64,000 bases of DNA, taken from CAWHHZ01 sp963829355 (GTDB lineage: Bacteria > Acidobacteriota > Thermoanaerobaculia > Gp7-AA8 > JAHWKK01). Shown piece after piece: positions 1 through 8,694 of the stretch (its first letter is position 1; each line of letters starts with the position of its first letter). The DNA lies in contig CAWHHZ010000020.1 in assembly GCA_963829355.1 (NCBI GenBank), positions 6,638-70,637 of the forward strand. Reading direction: 5' to 3'. Below the pieces are notes generated by a model. That model made no database searches. It worked only from the letters and a program-made list of their open reading frames with translations, and was not told the origin of the DNA. Both the position numbers and the translations under genes were made by a program.

Positions 1-73
1 TCTCCCATCATCGACGTGCGAGGCCGCGAAGGCGGCCGACACGATGGACCAGGGTTGAGAATCGGTGCCATTG

Positions 74-269
74 TGTCGCCCGCCTTTGCGGGCTCGAGAC
101 TGCAGGGGACCCTCGTTCCCCAGGGCTGACGCCCTGGGCTACGTTGTTTCGCGCCGCCTGCGCGGCGCTGTAGGGCCGCCTGATCGGATCCTTAATTCAA
201 CGCCATTACGGCTTCAGCCGGGGTAACCGTCGCCACTGAGAACACGCAAGCCCGCGAAGTGGGGCGACA
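74..269. repeat. nested palindromic repeat element
   Basis: The outer arms (74-94 and 248-269) are inverted copies built on TGTCGCCCGC and GCGGGCGACA-like sequence with a few mismatches. Inside are two perfect hairpins, at 118-137 (CCCAGGGC loop GCCCTGGG) and 151-168 (GCGCCGC loop GCGGCGC). It looks like a small non-autonomous palindromic insertion of the REP/MITE type. I see no gene in the first 328 bases. Confidence 0.55.
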
Positions 270-328
270 GAGAATGACGCAAGAGTCACCGCGTACGCGC
301 CCGGAGGAAGAATGCTACTCCCGTTCGA

Positions 329-832
329 TCAACTTTCGGCCAGACCCTTACGACTCTCCTCCGCGGCTCGCAGATTCTGTTCGATACTGCGCCGGACAGC
401 GGGGGTGTCAGCCTGCGGGGAGAGAGGAACCTGACCGATCGCCATGACGCGCTCGATCATCTCGCCAAGCTCTCCGACCGTGAGCTCCTCGAACACCTCG
501 TACAGCCCGCCGGGGTTTTCCTCGAGCGGATTATGCAGCTCGAGAATGGACCGGATCGTTTCGACCTCTACGGTTGTCGGTGGAGGGACGAGGAGTGAGG
601 CGAGGGCGGCATGATCGAGATGGATCTGCTGCTCGACGGCCGTCGAGCCGCGGCGGCGCCGGATCTCGGGAAGAAGAATCTTCTCCTCGATCGCGATGTG
701 TCTCAGAAGTCCGCGCCGGAGCTCGTCGTAGATCTCCGCGTCGATTGTTCCGTTCGCGCGGATCGAGCTATCGAGAAGGGCGTCGAGTCGCGCGTGATCA
801 TCGGACAGATACTCGTAGATCTGAGCAGCCAT
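329..832 (-). CDS. hemerythrin-like (HHE) domain protein
   Basis: A 167-residue cytoplasmic protein, almost all of it one helical HHE cation-binding domain. Candidate di-iron ligands appear in order: His in DDHARL near residue 12, His and Glu in RHIAIEEK near 45, His in HLDHAAL near 72, and His/Glu in LHNPLEE near 100. Such proteins bind a non-haem di-iron centre and are linked to oxygen, NO or iron-stress handling; which applies here is not visible. An in-frame TTG lies two codons upstream, but the ATG at 832 is preferred. It follows the universal stress protein on the same strand with a 51-base gap, so the two are probably co-transcribed near an FNR-like regulator, which suits a low-oxygen or nitrosative stress role. 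Confidence 0.85.
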   Translation of the reverse strand: MAAQIYEYLSDDHARLDALLDSSIRANGTIDAEIYDELRRGLLRHIAIEEKILLPEIRRRRGSTAVEQQIHLDHAALASLLVPPPTTVEVETIRSILELHNPLEENPGGLYEVFEELTVGELGEMIERVMAIGQVPLSPQADTPAVRRSIEQNLRAAEESRKGLAES

Positions 833-883
833 GCCCAATGGTACAGGAGCGCCGGCAGAGTGCCAGCGCTCCCCACTGTGGCA

Positions 884-1804
884 TCAGCCTGTTGAGACGC
901 CAGCAGGTTCCTCCGTCCCTTTCCGATCAGAGTCACGGTCAGCCTCCTTCGGCACCATGACGGACATGACCGGGCAGGGGGCGTGGCGCGTCACACGCTC
1001 GGTGGTGGTGCCCAGGACGGTCGTGTTTGCAAATCTTTTGTGCTGCGCGCCGATCACGATGAGATCCACACGCTGCTTTTCCGCATAGGCGATCACCTCC
1101 TCGGCTGCGTTTCCTCGACGCACCAGTACCCTGAGGTCACAAAGTCTCCTGAGACTCTCGGGAACCCACTGATGGAGTCTGCGCGAAATGTCACCGATGT
1201 CAGCGACCTCCTCAGCCTCCAGCAGGTGAAGGGCCACGACCTCGGCTCCCAACAGCGACCCGAGTGTTCCGGCATGCATGAGTGCCTCGAGAGCGACGGT
1301 CGTGAGGTTGACGGGACAAAGGATCGTCATGATCTCCTGAGACTCCAGCGGATGCTTCCTTTGCGGAACGGTGATGACCGGCCTTGTGGTCCGGAACTGG
1401 ACTCCCTGAACGACCGACCCGATGAGGAACGACATGAACGGATTTCTCCCGTGTGTTCCCATGATGATCAGGTCGGCATTTTCCTCGTCCGCGGTGTTGC
1501 AGATTGACGAGATCGGATATCCGGAGGCCGCCCTCGCCACCACCTTCACGTTGGGGGAGAAGTAGTCAGTCGTCATCTCCTGAAGTTTTGCCTCGGTCCT
1601 CCTGGAAAGGTCATTCATCGCACGAGCCATCGTGTCGTCATCGAATGATCCATAGTCGACGAAGCCGATCGGTGAGATGGCGTTGAAGAGGATGGCTTCT
1701 GCGCCCACAGTTTCGACGAGGTCCGCCGCGAAGGCGATTGCAGGTTCGGAAGCTGGAGTGAGGTCGGTTGCGACCAGGATCTTCTTCAGTTCGAAGGCGT
1801 CCAT
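884..1804 (-). CDS. tandem UspA universal stress protein
   Basis: About 306 residues made of two consecutive UspA alpha/beta domains (roughly 5-150 and 155-290). The first keeps the nucleotide-binding pattern G-x2-G-x9-G-S (GTHGRNPFMSFLIGS). The second has a related but altered loop, IGAQHKRF...LGTTTE, so ATP binding may be confined to the first half. UspA proteins protect cells during starvation, oxygen limitation and oxidative stress. The start is set at 1804 because GGAG lies six bases before that ATG. Another ATG four codons upstream (1816) has no ribosome site. The hemerythrin gene follows on the same strand. FNR-type factors commonly control such genes, and an FNR-like regulator lies just upstream. 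Confidence 0.9.
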   Translation of the reverse strand: MDAFELKKILVATDLTPASEPAIAFAADLVETVGAEAILFNAISPIGFVDYGSFDDDTMARAMNDLSRRTEAKLQEMTTDYFSPNVKVVARAASGYPISSICNTADEENADLIIMGTHGRNPFMSFLIGSVVQGVQFRTTRPVITVPQRKHPLESQEIMTILCPVNLTTVALEALMHAGTLGSLLGAEVVALHLLEAEEVADIGDISRRLHQWVPESLRRLCDLRVLVRRGNAAEEVIAYAEKQRVDLIVIGAQHKRFANTTVLGTTTERVTRHAPCPVMSVMVPKEADRDSDRKGTEEPAGVSTG

Positions 1805-1930
1805 AGGAGTCTCCAATGGAACGGGCTTCGGTGGCCGGAGACCACAGTCCCGTCCTCACTATCAATGTAGGTCCGAGACTGGGGGGAGGCGATGTGTGTC
1901 AGCACAGGGCGATGTGACGCAGAGCCGCAA

Positions 1931-2060
1931 CTGTCATCCTGAGCGCCAGCGAAGGATCGGGTGGGTCCTGACTGTCGCGTACTTTCCGTCCTGACAGTAA
2001 AGCCTTACGCGATCCTTCGACCGTCCTTGCGCTGCGCGCTCCGGCGGCTCAGGATGACAG
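1931..2060. repeat. REP-like inverted repeat (GTCATCCTGAGC type)
   Basis: Inverted arms CTGTCATCCTGAGC (1931-1944) and GCTCAGGATGACAG (2047-2060) enclose a second complementary pair, GAAGGATC and GATCCTTC. It fills the gap between the stress-protein gene and the FNR-like gene. A related element lies near 62060-62125. Confidence 0.7.
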
Positions 2061-2082
2061 TTCTCGCGGCGGCGTTCGGATC

Positions 2083-2799
2083 TCAGATCGAGACCATCTG
2101 GGCGAGGCGCTCGCGGTCCGTGAGGACGAACGTTGAACCGCGAACTTCGAGAATCTTTTTCTTCTTCAGGTCCGCGAGCGAGCGCGTCACCGTCTCGCGG
2201 GTGGTCCCGATCATCTCGGCGATCTCCTCGTGCGTGAGAAGGACCTGGAATCTCGAGTCGCCGTTCGGTTGGAGCGAGTGCTCAGACCAGTCGAGAAGAA
2301 GTCTGGCGAGCCGTTCGGCCGTGGTCGATGAGAGTCCGAGATTTCGAACGTCCCGCTGTGCAGCGTTGTACGACATCGCCAGCGACTGTGCGCTGTGCAT
2401 ACAGGCGTCTACGTGTCGGGTGATGAAGCGCAGGAAATCGTCGCGGCGTACCGAATTGACCTGACACGGCTCCAGTGTTTCGCCGCTGACCTCGTACGCC
2501 CTGTTTCCTACTGTAGCGCTCAGCCCGAGAACCTCACCGGCTTCCGCGATCCGGAGGATCATCTTACGGCCTTCCATCGAGGAGGTCGTCAGCTTGACCC
2601 GCCCACTGCAGATGATGAACACGCCGCGCGCAGGTTCTCCCTCGGAGAAGATCACGGATCCCTTCGGATAGACGGAGGTGAACTTGATCGAGTCGAGCTC
2701 CGCCACGGCCTCCTCGCCGAGATTGCAGAAAGGACGTTCTGCACGGACAGAGCACTTGTTGCAGTTCGACTCGAGATTGAGGTTGTATGGAGTGGGCAT
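2083..2799 (-). CDS. Crp/Fnr-family regulator, FNR-like
   Basis: A 238-residue regulator with an N-terminal cyclic-nucleotide-type sensor beta-barrel (about 30-150) and a C-terminal winged helix. The recognition region contains EIAEMIGTTRETVTRSLADL near 190-210, close to the E-x3-R-x2-S/T recognition helix of FNR/DNR proteins. Cysteines sit at 13, 16 and 25 (CNKC, then PFC) and again in EPCQV near 112. This resembles the four [4Fe-4S] ligands of FNR, although the spacing of the first three (C-x2-C-x8-C) differs from the E. coli protein. An oxygen- or NO-sensing activator or repressor is the likely role. An FNR-type palindrome upstream of the respiratory operon (23748-23767) is a candidate target. 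Confidence 0.85.
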   Translation of the reverse strand: MPTPYNLNLESNCNKCSVRAERPFCNLGEEAVAELDSIKFTSVYPKGSVIFSEGEPARGVFIICSGRVKLTTSSMEGRKMILRIAEAGEVLGLSATVGNRAYEVSGETLEPCQVNSVRRDDFLRFITRHVDACMHSAQSLAMSYNAAQRDVRNLGLSSTTAERLARLLLDWSEHSLQPNGDSRFQVLLTHEEIAEMIGTTRETVTRSLADLKKKKILEVRGSTFVLTDRERLAQMVSI

Positions 2800-3022
2800 C
2801 TGCTGGTGTTAATTAAGGCCCATCCAGCAAAATTTCGCAAGTCAGCGGCCGCGCAGGCCTCTCGAGTAAGACGAAAGTTCTGCCTGCCGCCGTCGCCCCG
2901 AGGTGATGTCGGATCACCTCCGGACGTGCGACCTGACACCTCGCATGGCATGTCGACCCGCTATCGTTATGTCTGGACCACCCGCCCTGACCAGACAAGC
3001 GCTTTCGAGCCGGAGGTGTCGG

Positions 3023-4021
3023 ATGAACCCCACGGGACGGCTGAAGGAAGTTACGATTCAGGGAGCTGGTGAACCCGATCGCGCGTTCGGCGCCGAGCGG
3101 AATTCGCTCTGCTTCTCGGAGTTGATCCTGCTGATCGACGAGTTGGCCGAGATGCGCCATCCGCCTGAAGTCGTCAGGTTTGAAGGCTTCCGGGCGTCGT
3201 CCGACACGATCCGCCTGCTCGAGTACACGCGGGCACGCCGGCTGAGTCCCAGAGTGAGGCTGTCTTTTTCCGATCTGTCCGTCGAGGCGGTGGAGGAGAT
3301 CTCAGGCGAAACGGGCGCGATCATCGTCATACCGATCGAGGGCTCCATCGGCCGGAGTGGAGGGGACAAACCGATTCGCGTGGCCGAGCATGCAGCGTCG
3401 GTCGGGATCGACCTCGAGATCGAGACATTGCTCCGGCCCTTCGATATCAGAGGGCTGGAATCGCTGGCGCGATTCGTCAAGGCATCCGGATTTCGCTGGT
3501 GGCAGGTAGACTTTCTCGGGCACCCGTCCCGCGGCGGTGGGCTGCTTCGAGGACGTGAGATTGCCCGCACGTTCTCATTTCTCAACGGACTCCGAAAGCA
3601 AATGAAAACCGTGATCGAGATCAGAGAGGCCCCCTCCTTTATCCGGTTCATGGAAGCGAAACGTGCGAGGGGACATGAGCAGCCGGGGATGATCCGGGTC
3701 GTGACCAGCCGCGACACACTCTTCGTCAGTGCCGCGGGGGAGGTGACACCGGGCAGAGCTCTGAATCTTGCCGTCGGAGACGTCAGGGAAACCGAGATCG
3801 ATCGTATCTACACCCACTCTCCTCTCCTGATTGCTCTGCGCGACCCTGAGCGCCTCAGCGGCAGGTGTGGATCGTGTGAGTTGAATGCCATCTGTGGTGG
3901 CTCCCGCGCACGAGCATGGCGTGTCTCGCGGAATCTACTCGCGGAAGATCCGGGATGCTACAGAGCGCGGTCCTCGAGCACTGCGATCTCCACCGCAGGC
4001 CTGAGAGCGGATCACACTTGA
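3023..4021 (+). CDS. SPASM-domain protein lacking the radical SAM cysteines
   Basis: A 332-residue protein whose C-terminus has the auxiliary cluster pattern of the haem d1/alternative haem enzymes NirJ and AhbC/D: C-x2-C-x5-C-G-G-S-R-A-R-A, then a DPGC cysteine. The middle resembles a radical SAM barrel (ELILLIDELAEM, then VVRFEGF where GGEP is usual). The catalytic C-x3-C-x2-C at the N-terminus is absent. The start is firm because GGAGG lies six bases before the ATG at 3023, and upstream in-frame sequence does not restore the motif. It therefore looks like a degenerate, probably non-SAM-cleaving paralogue that may still bind one cluster. It is divergent from the FNR-like regulator. Confidence 0.7.
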   Translation: MNPTGRLKEVTIQGAGEPDRAFGAERNSLCFSELILLIDELAEMRHPPEVVRFEGFRASSDTIRLLEYTRARRLSPRVRLSFSDLSVEAVEEISGETGAIIVIPIEGSIGRSGGDKPIRVAEHAASVGIDLEIETLLRPFDIRGLESLARFVKASGFRWWQVDFLGHPSRGGGLLRGREIARTFSFLNGLRKQMKTVIEIREAPSFIRFMEAKRARGHEQPGMIRVVTSRDTLFVSAAGEVTPGRALNLAVGDVRETEIDRIYTHSPLLIALRDPERLSGRCGSCELNAICGGSRARAWRVSRNLLAEDPGCYRARSSSTAISTAGLRADHT

Positions 4022-4095
4022 CGACATGTGTCGACAGCCGCAGTGACTGTTTCGACGAAGTTTCCGCACTGGGATCAACGACTGCAACCTGAGGC

Positions 4096-5769
4096 TTACG
4101 AGCGATCCTGTGATTCATCTGCTCGAGTCGCATCGAGATGCCGTCCCAACACGAAGACACGGGACGAGTCGCCGTGCACGAGGTTGACGCCCTCGATCTC
4201 CGAGAGACTGATGAGGCCGAGTTCCCCGGTCATTTCCTCAGCCTTCCGCAGCTCTTTTTCCGTGGCAATGAGCACACCCTGTTCGTTGCGACGAGACCAT
4301 TCGACGACGTCTTCGCCACCTTTCAGCATCTCCACTCTGCCCCGATCGAGGTAGAAGACGAGACTCGGCTCGGTGTACCCCACTGCGGCAACGGGCACAT
4401 CAGGGGAGGTCAGGGTATTGACGGCCGCGACGATCGAAGGAGTCAGCTTCATCTCTTCGGCAGCAGGCACGATGAAGAACGCGAGCATCGCCTGCATCAG
4501 AAACGCTCCGACGAGCTGCAGCCGGACCGTCCTTTCGACCTGACCGGGACCGGACCGGAGTCCGAACAGAGTCATTGTGGTCGTGAGAATTCCGAGGCCG
4601 AAGAGCTCCGCGGCGAGACCATGGATCTGGAGAAACCACGCCCCGACCAGGAACGTCGCGGAGAGCAATCCGCCACCGATACCGAACAGTATCTTCCCGG
4701 CTCTTCCCGCCGCAATCGCGTCGTTTCCGTCGAAGTCGAGTGATCCGGCCACCACGAGCGCCAGCGCAGGCCAGACCGGGAGCACGTAGTGTGGCAGCTT
4801 GGTCGCGACCAGCGTCATCAGGATCAATGTCGGGATAATCCATCCGAGAAGCACCGCGCGACTTCGAGAATCTCTCTCCCTCCCTTGCCATAAACGCCGC
4901 AAAGCACCCGGCAGGTAGAGCGTCCAGGGGAAAAAGGCCAGCGCAATGATCACCAGATAGTAGGGAAGGAAGAGAAAGAAATCGCCACCGTGAGACTCCA
5001 GCGGCTGCATCGATCGTTGCAGAACGTGATAGCCGAGACCGCGCGAGGCGAGCTCACCACCCGTCGCGCGATTCGCGGGAAGACCCCAAAGGAGAAGAAG
5101 GACGACTCCGATCAGCACAGCGACTGCCAGCCCGCCCCAGTCTCTCCGGTTCGAAAGGATGGCGGAGCGATCGAGCCACCAGGCGCCCGCGGCTCCGAGA
5201 ACAACCACGGCGAGACCAACAGGTCCCTTCGTGAGCAGCGCGCCACCAAAAACGATTCCGAGAAGAGCGACCCGCCCGAACGAGAGGGAACCGGGAGGCG
5301 CCGTGATCAGAATCGCGAAAGCTCCGGTGATCCAGGCGAGCAGAAGCGCGTCAGTCGTCGCCGCGGATCCGCTCACGAGAAGGAGCGGTGTGCTCGCCAG
5401 AATGAGTGAGGCGAGGATTGCGCGCCGGGGTCCGAAGAGGCGGCGTCCGATCAGAAACGTCAGGAAGCAGACGATTCCCGCTGCGAGTGGCGCGACACCC
5501 CGGGCTCCGAGCTCCGTCTGCCCGAAAAGGCGGATCGGAACCGACATCAACCAGTAGATGAGGATCGGCTTGTGCAGCCGCGGTTCGCCATTGAAGGTGG
5601 GAACCAGCCAGTTCCCTGACTGCATCATTTCCACCGTGGCGCGTGCAAAGCGCGGCTCGTCACGATCCCAGAGCGAACCGGCCGATGCGACGACGCCGTA
5701 CCAGACGATGACCGCGAGGCCAATCCCGATCGCAAGGCGAACGCCGCCGGAGCGCTCAGCGTTGATCAT
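4096..5769 (-). CDS. ArnT/PMT-family membrane glycosyltransferase
   Basis: About 557 residues with many transmembrane helices. The first periplasmic loop carries the family signature DRDEPRFA near residue 35, with the catalytic acidic residues, followed by HKPILIYW. This is the GT-C fold of ArnT and protein O-mannosyltransferases, which move a sugar from an undecaprenyl or dolichyl phosphate donor onto lipid A or protein at the outer face of the inner membrane. The acceptor cannot be read from sequence. The ATG at 5769 is chosen because it overlaps the end of the PAP2 gene by 14 bases, implying translational coupling. A longer in-frame form would extend into that gene. Pairing with a lipid phosphatase suggests joint envelope-lipid modification. 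Confidence 0.85.
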   Translation of the reverse strand: MINAERSGGVRLAIGIGLAVIVWYGVVASAGSLWDRDEPRFARATVEMMQSGNWLVPTFNGEPRLHKPILIYWLMSVPIRLFGQTELGARGVAPLAAGIVCFLTFLIGRRLFGPRRAILASLILASTPLLLVSGSAATTDALLLAWITGAFAILITAPPGSLSFGRVALLGIVFGGALLTKGPVGLAVVVLGAAGAWWLDRSAILSNRRDWGGLAVAVLIGVVLLLLWGLPANRATGGELASRGLGYHVLQRSMQPLESHGGDFFLFLPYYLVIIALAFFPWTLYLPGALRRLWQGRERDSRSRAVLLGWIIPTLILMTLVATKLPHYVLPVWPALALVVAGSLDFDGNDAIAAGRAGKILFGIGGGLLSATFLVGAWFLQIHGLAAELFGLGILTTTMTLFGLRSGPGQVERTVRLQLVGAFLMQAMLAFFIVPAAEEMKLTPSIVAAVNTLTSPDVPVAAVGYTEPSLVFYLDRGRVEMLKGGEDVVEWSRRNEQGVLIATEKELRKAEEMTGELGLISLSEIEGVNLVHGDSSRVFVLGRHLDATRADESQDRS

Positions 5770-6577
5770 GCAACGTCGCCGGTTTCCACGCCAGAACAAG
5801 CCCAACGAAGAGCACGGCGGGGCCCCAGACCGATCCAAATGTGTCCCAGTACCCGGTCGATTTCGCCCATACGATCCGCGAAGCAATGAAGAGCACGATC
5901 GCGAACACGCCGAGAGAAGCCACCATACGACCAGACATCTCGATCGTCCTGAACCGTCTGGTCATCGCGAGACACCCGCAGAGTAGCCCGATGAGGATCC
6001 CCGCCGTCACATCGGACACATGATGGTATCCACCCGAGACTCGAGCGAGTGAGACACCTATGATCAGTGCAGTCATAAGGGGAGCCGTCGCTGGAAAATC
6101 GACGACGACCGGAATGGCCACTGCCGCTAAGGACGCCACGTCTCCACTCGGAAACGAGCGATGGTCCGCTCCGTTCGGACGCTCGACGTCGGTAAAGGCC
6201 TTCAGCGGAGTGACCATGGCCGCGACGAGGATCAGAGCGATGAGAACACGGCTCGTGAGACGGCGCCACCCGTGAATCCCGAGCATCAGGGCGAGGACGA
6301 CCAGGATGTCGGCCTTCCCCCATGGCTTGAAAACCGTCTGAAGAGTGTGTGTGATCTCGAGGCTCATCGAGGTCTCGATCGACCCCGTAGCGGCTTCGTC
6401 GAGTGCATGCATCCGATGCCACGCCTGCATCAACGTGTGATCCCCCGCCAGCGGCAGCGCGATAACGGTGAGAGTCAGAACGAACAGGATCAGGAGCGGC
6501 CAGCGCTTCCTTCCAGCCGTCAGCGGATCCCGCGGGACCTCGGCGACCTGCTCTGTCTGAGTGTTTCTGCGGATCAT
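5756..6577 (-). CDS. PAP2-superfamily membrane phosphatase
   Basis: A 273-residue membrane protein with about six hydrophobic segments. The PAP2 signature is present in order: K-x6-R-P (KAFTDVERP), then PSG, then R-x5-H-x3-D (RVSGGYHHVSD). The middle motif reads PSGD instead of PSGH, so the histidine that normally acts as general acid is aspartate. The enzyme may be altered or weak, although related lipid phosphatases also vary here. The likely role is removing phosphate from an isoprenyl or lipid A-type phosphate in the membrane. The start at 6577 is supported by GAGGG just upstream. The gene overlaps the downstream glycosyltransferase, and the two probably work on the same lipid pathway. 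Confidence 0.85.
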   Translation of the reverse strand: MIRRNTQTEQVAEVPRDPLTAGRKRWPLLILFVLTLTVIALPLAGDHTLMQAWHRMHALDEAATGSIETSMSLEITHTLQTVFKPWGKADILVVLALMLGIHGWRRLTSRVLIALILVAAMVTPLKAFTDVERPNGADHRSFPSGDVASLAAVAIPVVVDFPATAPLMTALIIGVSLARVSGGYHHVSDVTAGILIGLLCGCLAMTRRFRTIEMSGRMVASLGVFAIVLFIASRIVWAKSTGYWDTFGSVWGPAVLFVGLVLAWKPATLHDQR

Positions 6578-7002
6578 CTGTCCCTCACGGACTGATCGAC
6601 ACAATGGGGGGCGCTGGGATGGTGAAGCGTCTGACTCCTCTATCGAAACGAAAAATATCGGACGGAAGATTCCACTCGACACAAACCGTCTCTTTCGTTG
6701 CTCTCGGCTATACATCCTCTGCTGGATCGGAAGACGATCGCCCGGAGTCGTACGATGGAGGCTCCCGCCCGGGCACCTCCAGGTCGGGTAATCTTCCATC
6801 CTCTCGCGGAAGATCGGGATGCTGCGGGCCATGCCCACGAGGCTCGGGTTTTCGGTCGCTGAGCTCAGACCCGGCCACTCCTGAGCTGGTGTACGGGCAG
6901 GCGATCGAGAAATGCCGGGGTGGCGCCTCGAGCGGTTCCTCTTTTGCAGTATGTCATCCGATGTCCCCCTGCAGCTCAACTGCAACAGAAGGAGAAACTG
7001 AA
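6578..7002. other. intergenic region upstream of the CHRD gene
   Basis: 425 bases between divergent genes. An open frame runs through it into the CHRD gene, but it has no ribosome site and is followed by a canonical signal peptide at 7003, so I read it as untranslated. The only site I trust is AGGAG eight bases before the ATG at 7003. No repeat family seen elsewhere is present. Confidence 0.4.
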
Positions 7003-8463
7003 ATGAGATCCAGATATCTGATTCCGACAGCCCTGTTACTGCTCATGTTTTCATTGCCGGCGCTCGCGTCCACCTACCAGGTAGAACTGGGTGGAGGCCT
7101 CTCGAATGATCCGGACGGGAGCGGGACGGCGATCCTCACGATCGAGGGAAACGCGATCGGCTACACGGTGACCTACGAGGGGATCGGAACGCCGGTCGGT
7201 GCGCAGATTCACGCGGGTGCCATCGATGTTGTCGGTGACGCGGTCGTTGATCTGACGCCGAGCTTCGGTTCGACTTCCGCAAGCGGATTCGTCGAAGCTC
7301 CGGCCAATGTGATCCAGTCGATCATGGACAGCCCGGGAGGTTTCTATCTCGAGATCAGCACCGGAGAGTTTCCCGATGGTGCCATCCGCGGTCAGCTCGA
7401 GCAGGTCGCGTCGGGTTATGACTCGCTGACGCTCGTGCTGGAGGACGTGGATACGTTTCCATCCCAGTGTCCGACGAACGCGTCTGGTATCGTCACGCTC
7501 GATTTCAGAGCGGACGCCATCGACTACACATTCCAGCTCGAGAACGTGCAGAATCCCACGGCAGCGCACATTCACACAGGCACGGAAGTCGAAACGGGAC
7601 CGATCCTCGTCGACCTGAATCCCCACTTCACAGGAGGTATCGCCACGGGATCGGTCCCGATCACCGCCGCAATGAGGGCAGAGATTCTCGCGAACAGGGG
7701 CCGTCTCTACGTCAATGTCCACACTGCGGATCATCCCGATGGAGCCCTGCGCGCGCAGCTTGGACATATGCACGTCCTGCCAGTCGTGGGCCGCGCCGTC
7801 GGTCAGAACAACACCAACTATGTCACGGACCTCGTTGTGGCGAACCACGGACCCAGGACGAGAATACAGATCGACTTCTTTCCCTCCACGCTCAGCGGAC
7901 TCGATGAGCCGGTCGCCTCCCGAAGCATCACGCTTCCGGAGAGCTCACAGCTGGTGCTCAATGATGTCGTCGGCAGCTTCTTCAACGAGGCTACGCTCGG
8001 TGCGATGACGATCGTTTCGTCCGGATCGATCGAGGCGGTTGCACGTGTCTCGAATGATCTCAGAGCTCAGGGACTTGGAACGAACGGCTTCTTTGTGGAA
8101 GCCGAGCAGCTGGTGAATGTGGAGAAGAAGGGTCTCCTCACGTTCCTTTCTCATGCATCGGCCACCGAGATACAGGCGCGTGAGGGGTTCAGAACGAACA
8201 TGGGGTACTTCAACCCGTTGGATACGCCGTCGGAGCTCACGCTGACGATCCGCTCAGGGAGCAATGGCGCGGCGATCGGAACCACCACGATCCTCGTCGG
8301 TCCCTATCAGCACCTCCAGCGGAGCATCTCTCAGCTCTTCCCGGACGCGTCCGCCGAGGCGCTGGACAGCTTCTACGCGACCTGGAGCTCCACGCAGCCG
8401 ATGTATGTCTATGCCGCAGTGACGGACAACTTTACTGGAGACGCGATGCTCCTCCAGGACTGA
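7003..8463 (+). CDS. secreted CHRD-domain protein
   Basis: 486 residues with an N-terminal signal peptide (MRSRYLIPTALLLLMF, cleavage near ALAS, residue 23). Two CHRD domains follow, at about 25-140 and 145-265. Each contains the typical histidine-rich strand (AQIHAG and AAHIHTG) and closes with a DG-A-R/L-R-x-Q-L motif (FPDGAIRGQL, HPDGALRAQL). The last 220 residues form a beta-rich domain starting VVGRAVGQNNTNYVTDLVV. It resembles the first domain of the collagen-like protein at 22018-23490, so both may be exported to the same place. CHRD domains occur in secreted bacterial proteins of unknown function. A rho-independent terminator follows within 35 bases, so the gene is probably monocistronic. 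Confidence 0.85.
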   Translation: MRSRYLIPTALLLLMFSLPALASTYQVELGGGLSNDPDGSGTAILTIEGNAIGYTVTYEGIGTPVGAQIHAGAIDVVGDAVVDLTPSFGSTSASGFVEAPANVIQSIMDSPGGFYLEISTGEFPDGAIRGQLEQVASGYDSLTLVLEDVDTFPSQCPTNASGIVTLDFRADAIDYTFQLENVQNPTAAHIHTGTEVETGPILVDLNPHFTGGIATGSVPITAAMRAEILANRGRLYVNVHTADHPDGALRAQLGHMHVLPVVGRAVGQNNTNYVTDLVVANHGPRTRIQIDFFPSTLSGLDEPVASRSITLPESSQLVLNDVVGSFFNEATLGAMTIVSSGSIEAVARVSNDLRAQGLGTNGFFVEAEQLVNVEKKGLLTFLSHASATEIQAREGFRTNMGYFNPLDTPSELTLTIRSGSNGAAIGTTTILVGPYQHLQRSISQLFPDASAEALDSFYATWSSTQPMYVYAAVTDNFTGDAMLLQD

Positions 8464-8493
8464 TTCTCACTGAGGGGCTGTGAAAAGATCTGG

Positions 8494-8524
8494 AAAGCCC
8501 GTCGGTCTCCGACGGGCTTTTTTT
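8494..8524 (+). terminator. rho-independent terminator
   Basis: A perfect 12-base stem (8494-8505 with 8509-8520, AAAGCCCGTCGG) with a three-base loop runs into seven T residues. It lies 30 bases after the CHRD stop codon. Confidence 0.93.
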
Positions 8525-8694
8525 GATCGATCTTCATCGCCGTCCTGGTTGCGTCCGCATTGATTGTGGCCGCTTTGATGATCCAATCTGCAGCGGCCGC
8601 GTGTCGAAGTGGATCAGCCGGGACCGGAATTCGTGCGTGCGACCGGCAAGTGCGCCACCTGAGTGATCTCCGGCGTGCTCCGAACAGTTCCTGA

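Noticed and set aside
6604..7002. N-terminal extension of the CHRD protein
   Set aside because: There is no ribosome site upstream, low sequence plausibility, and a canonical signal peptide with AGGAG begins at 7003.
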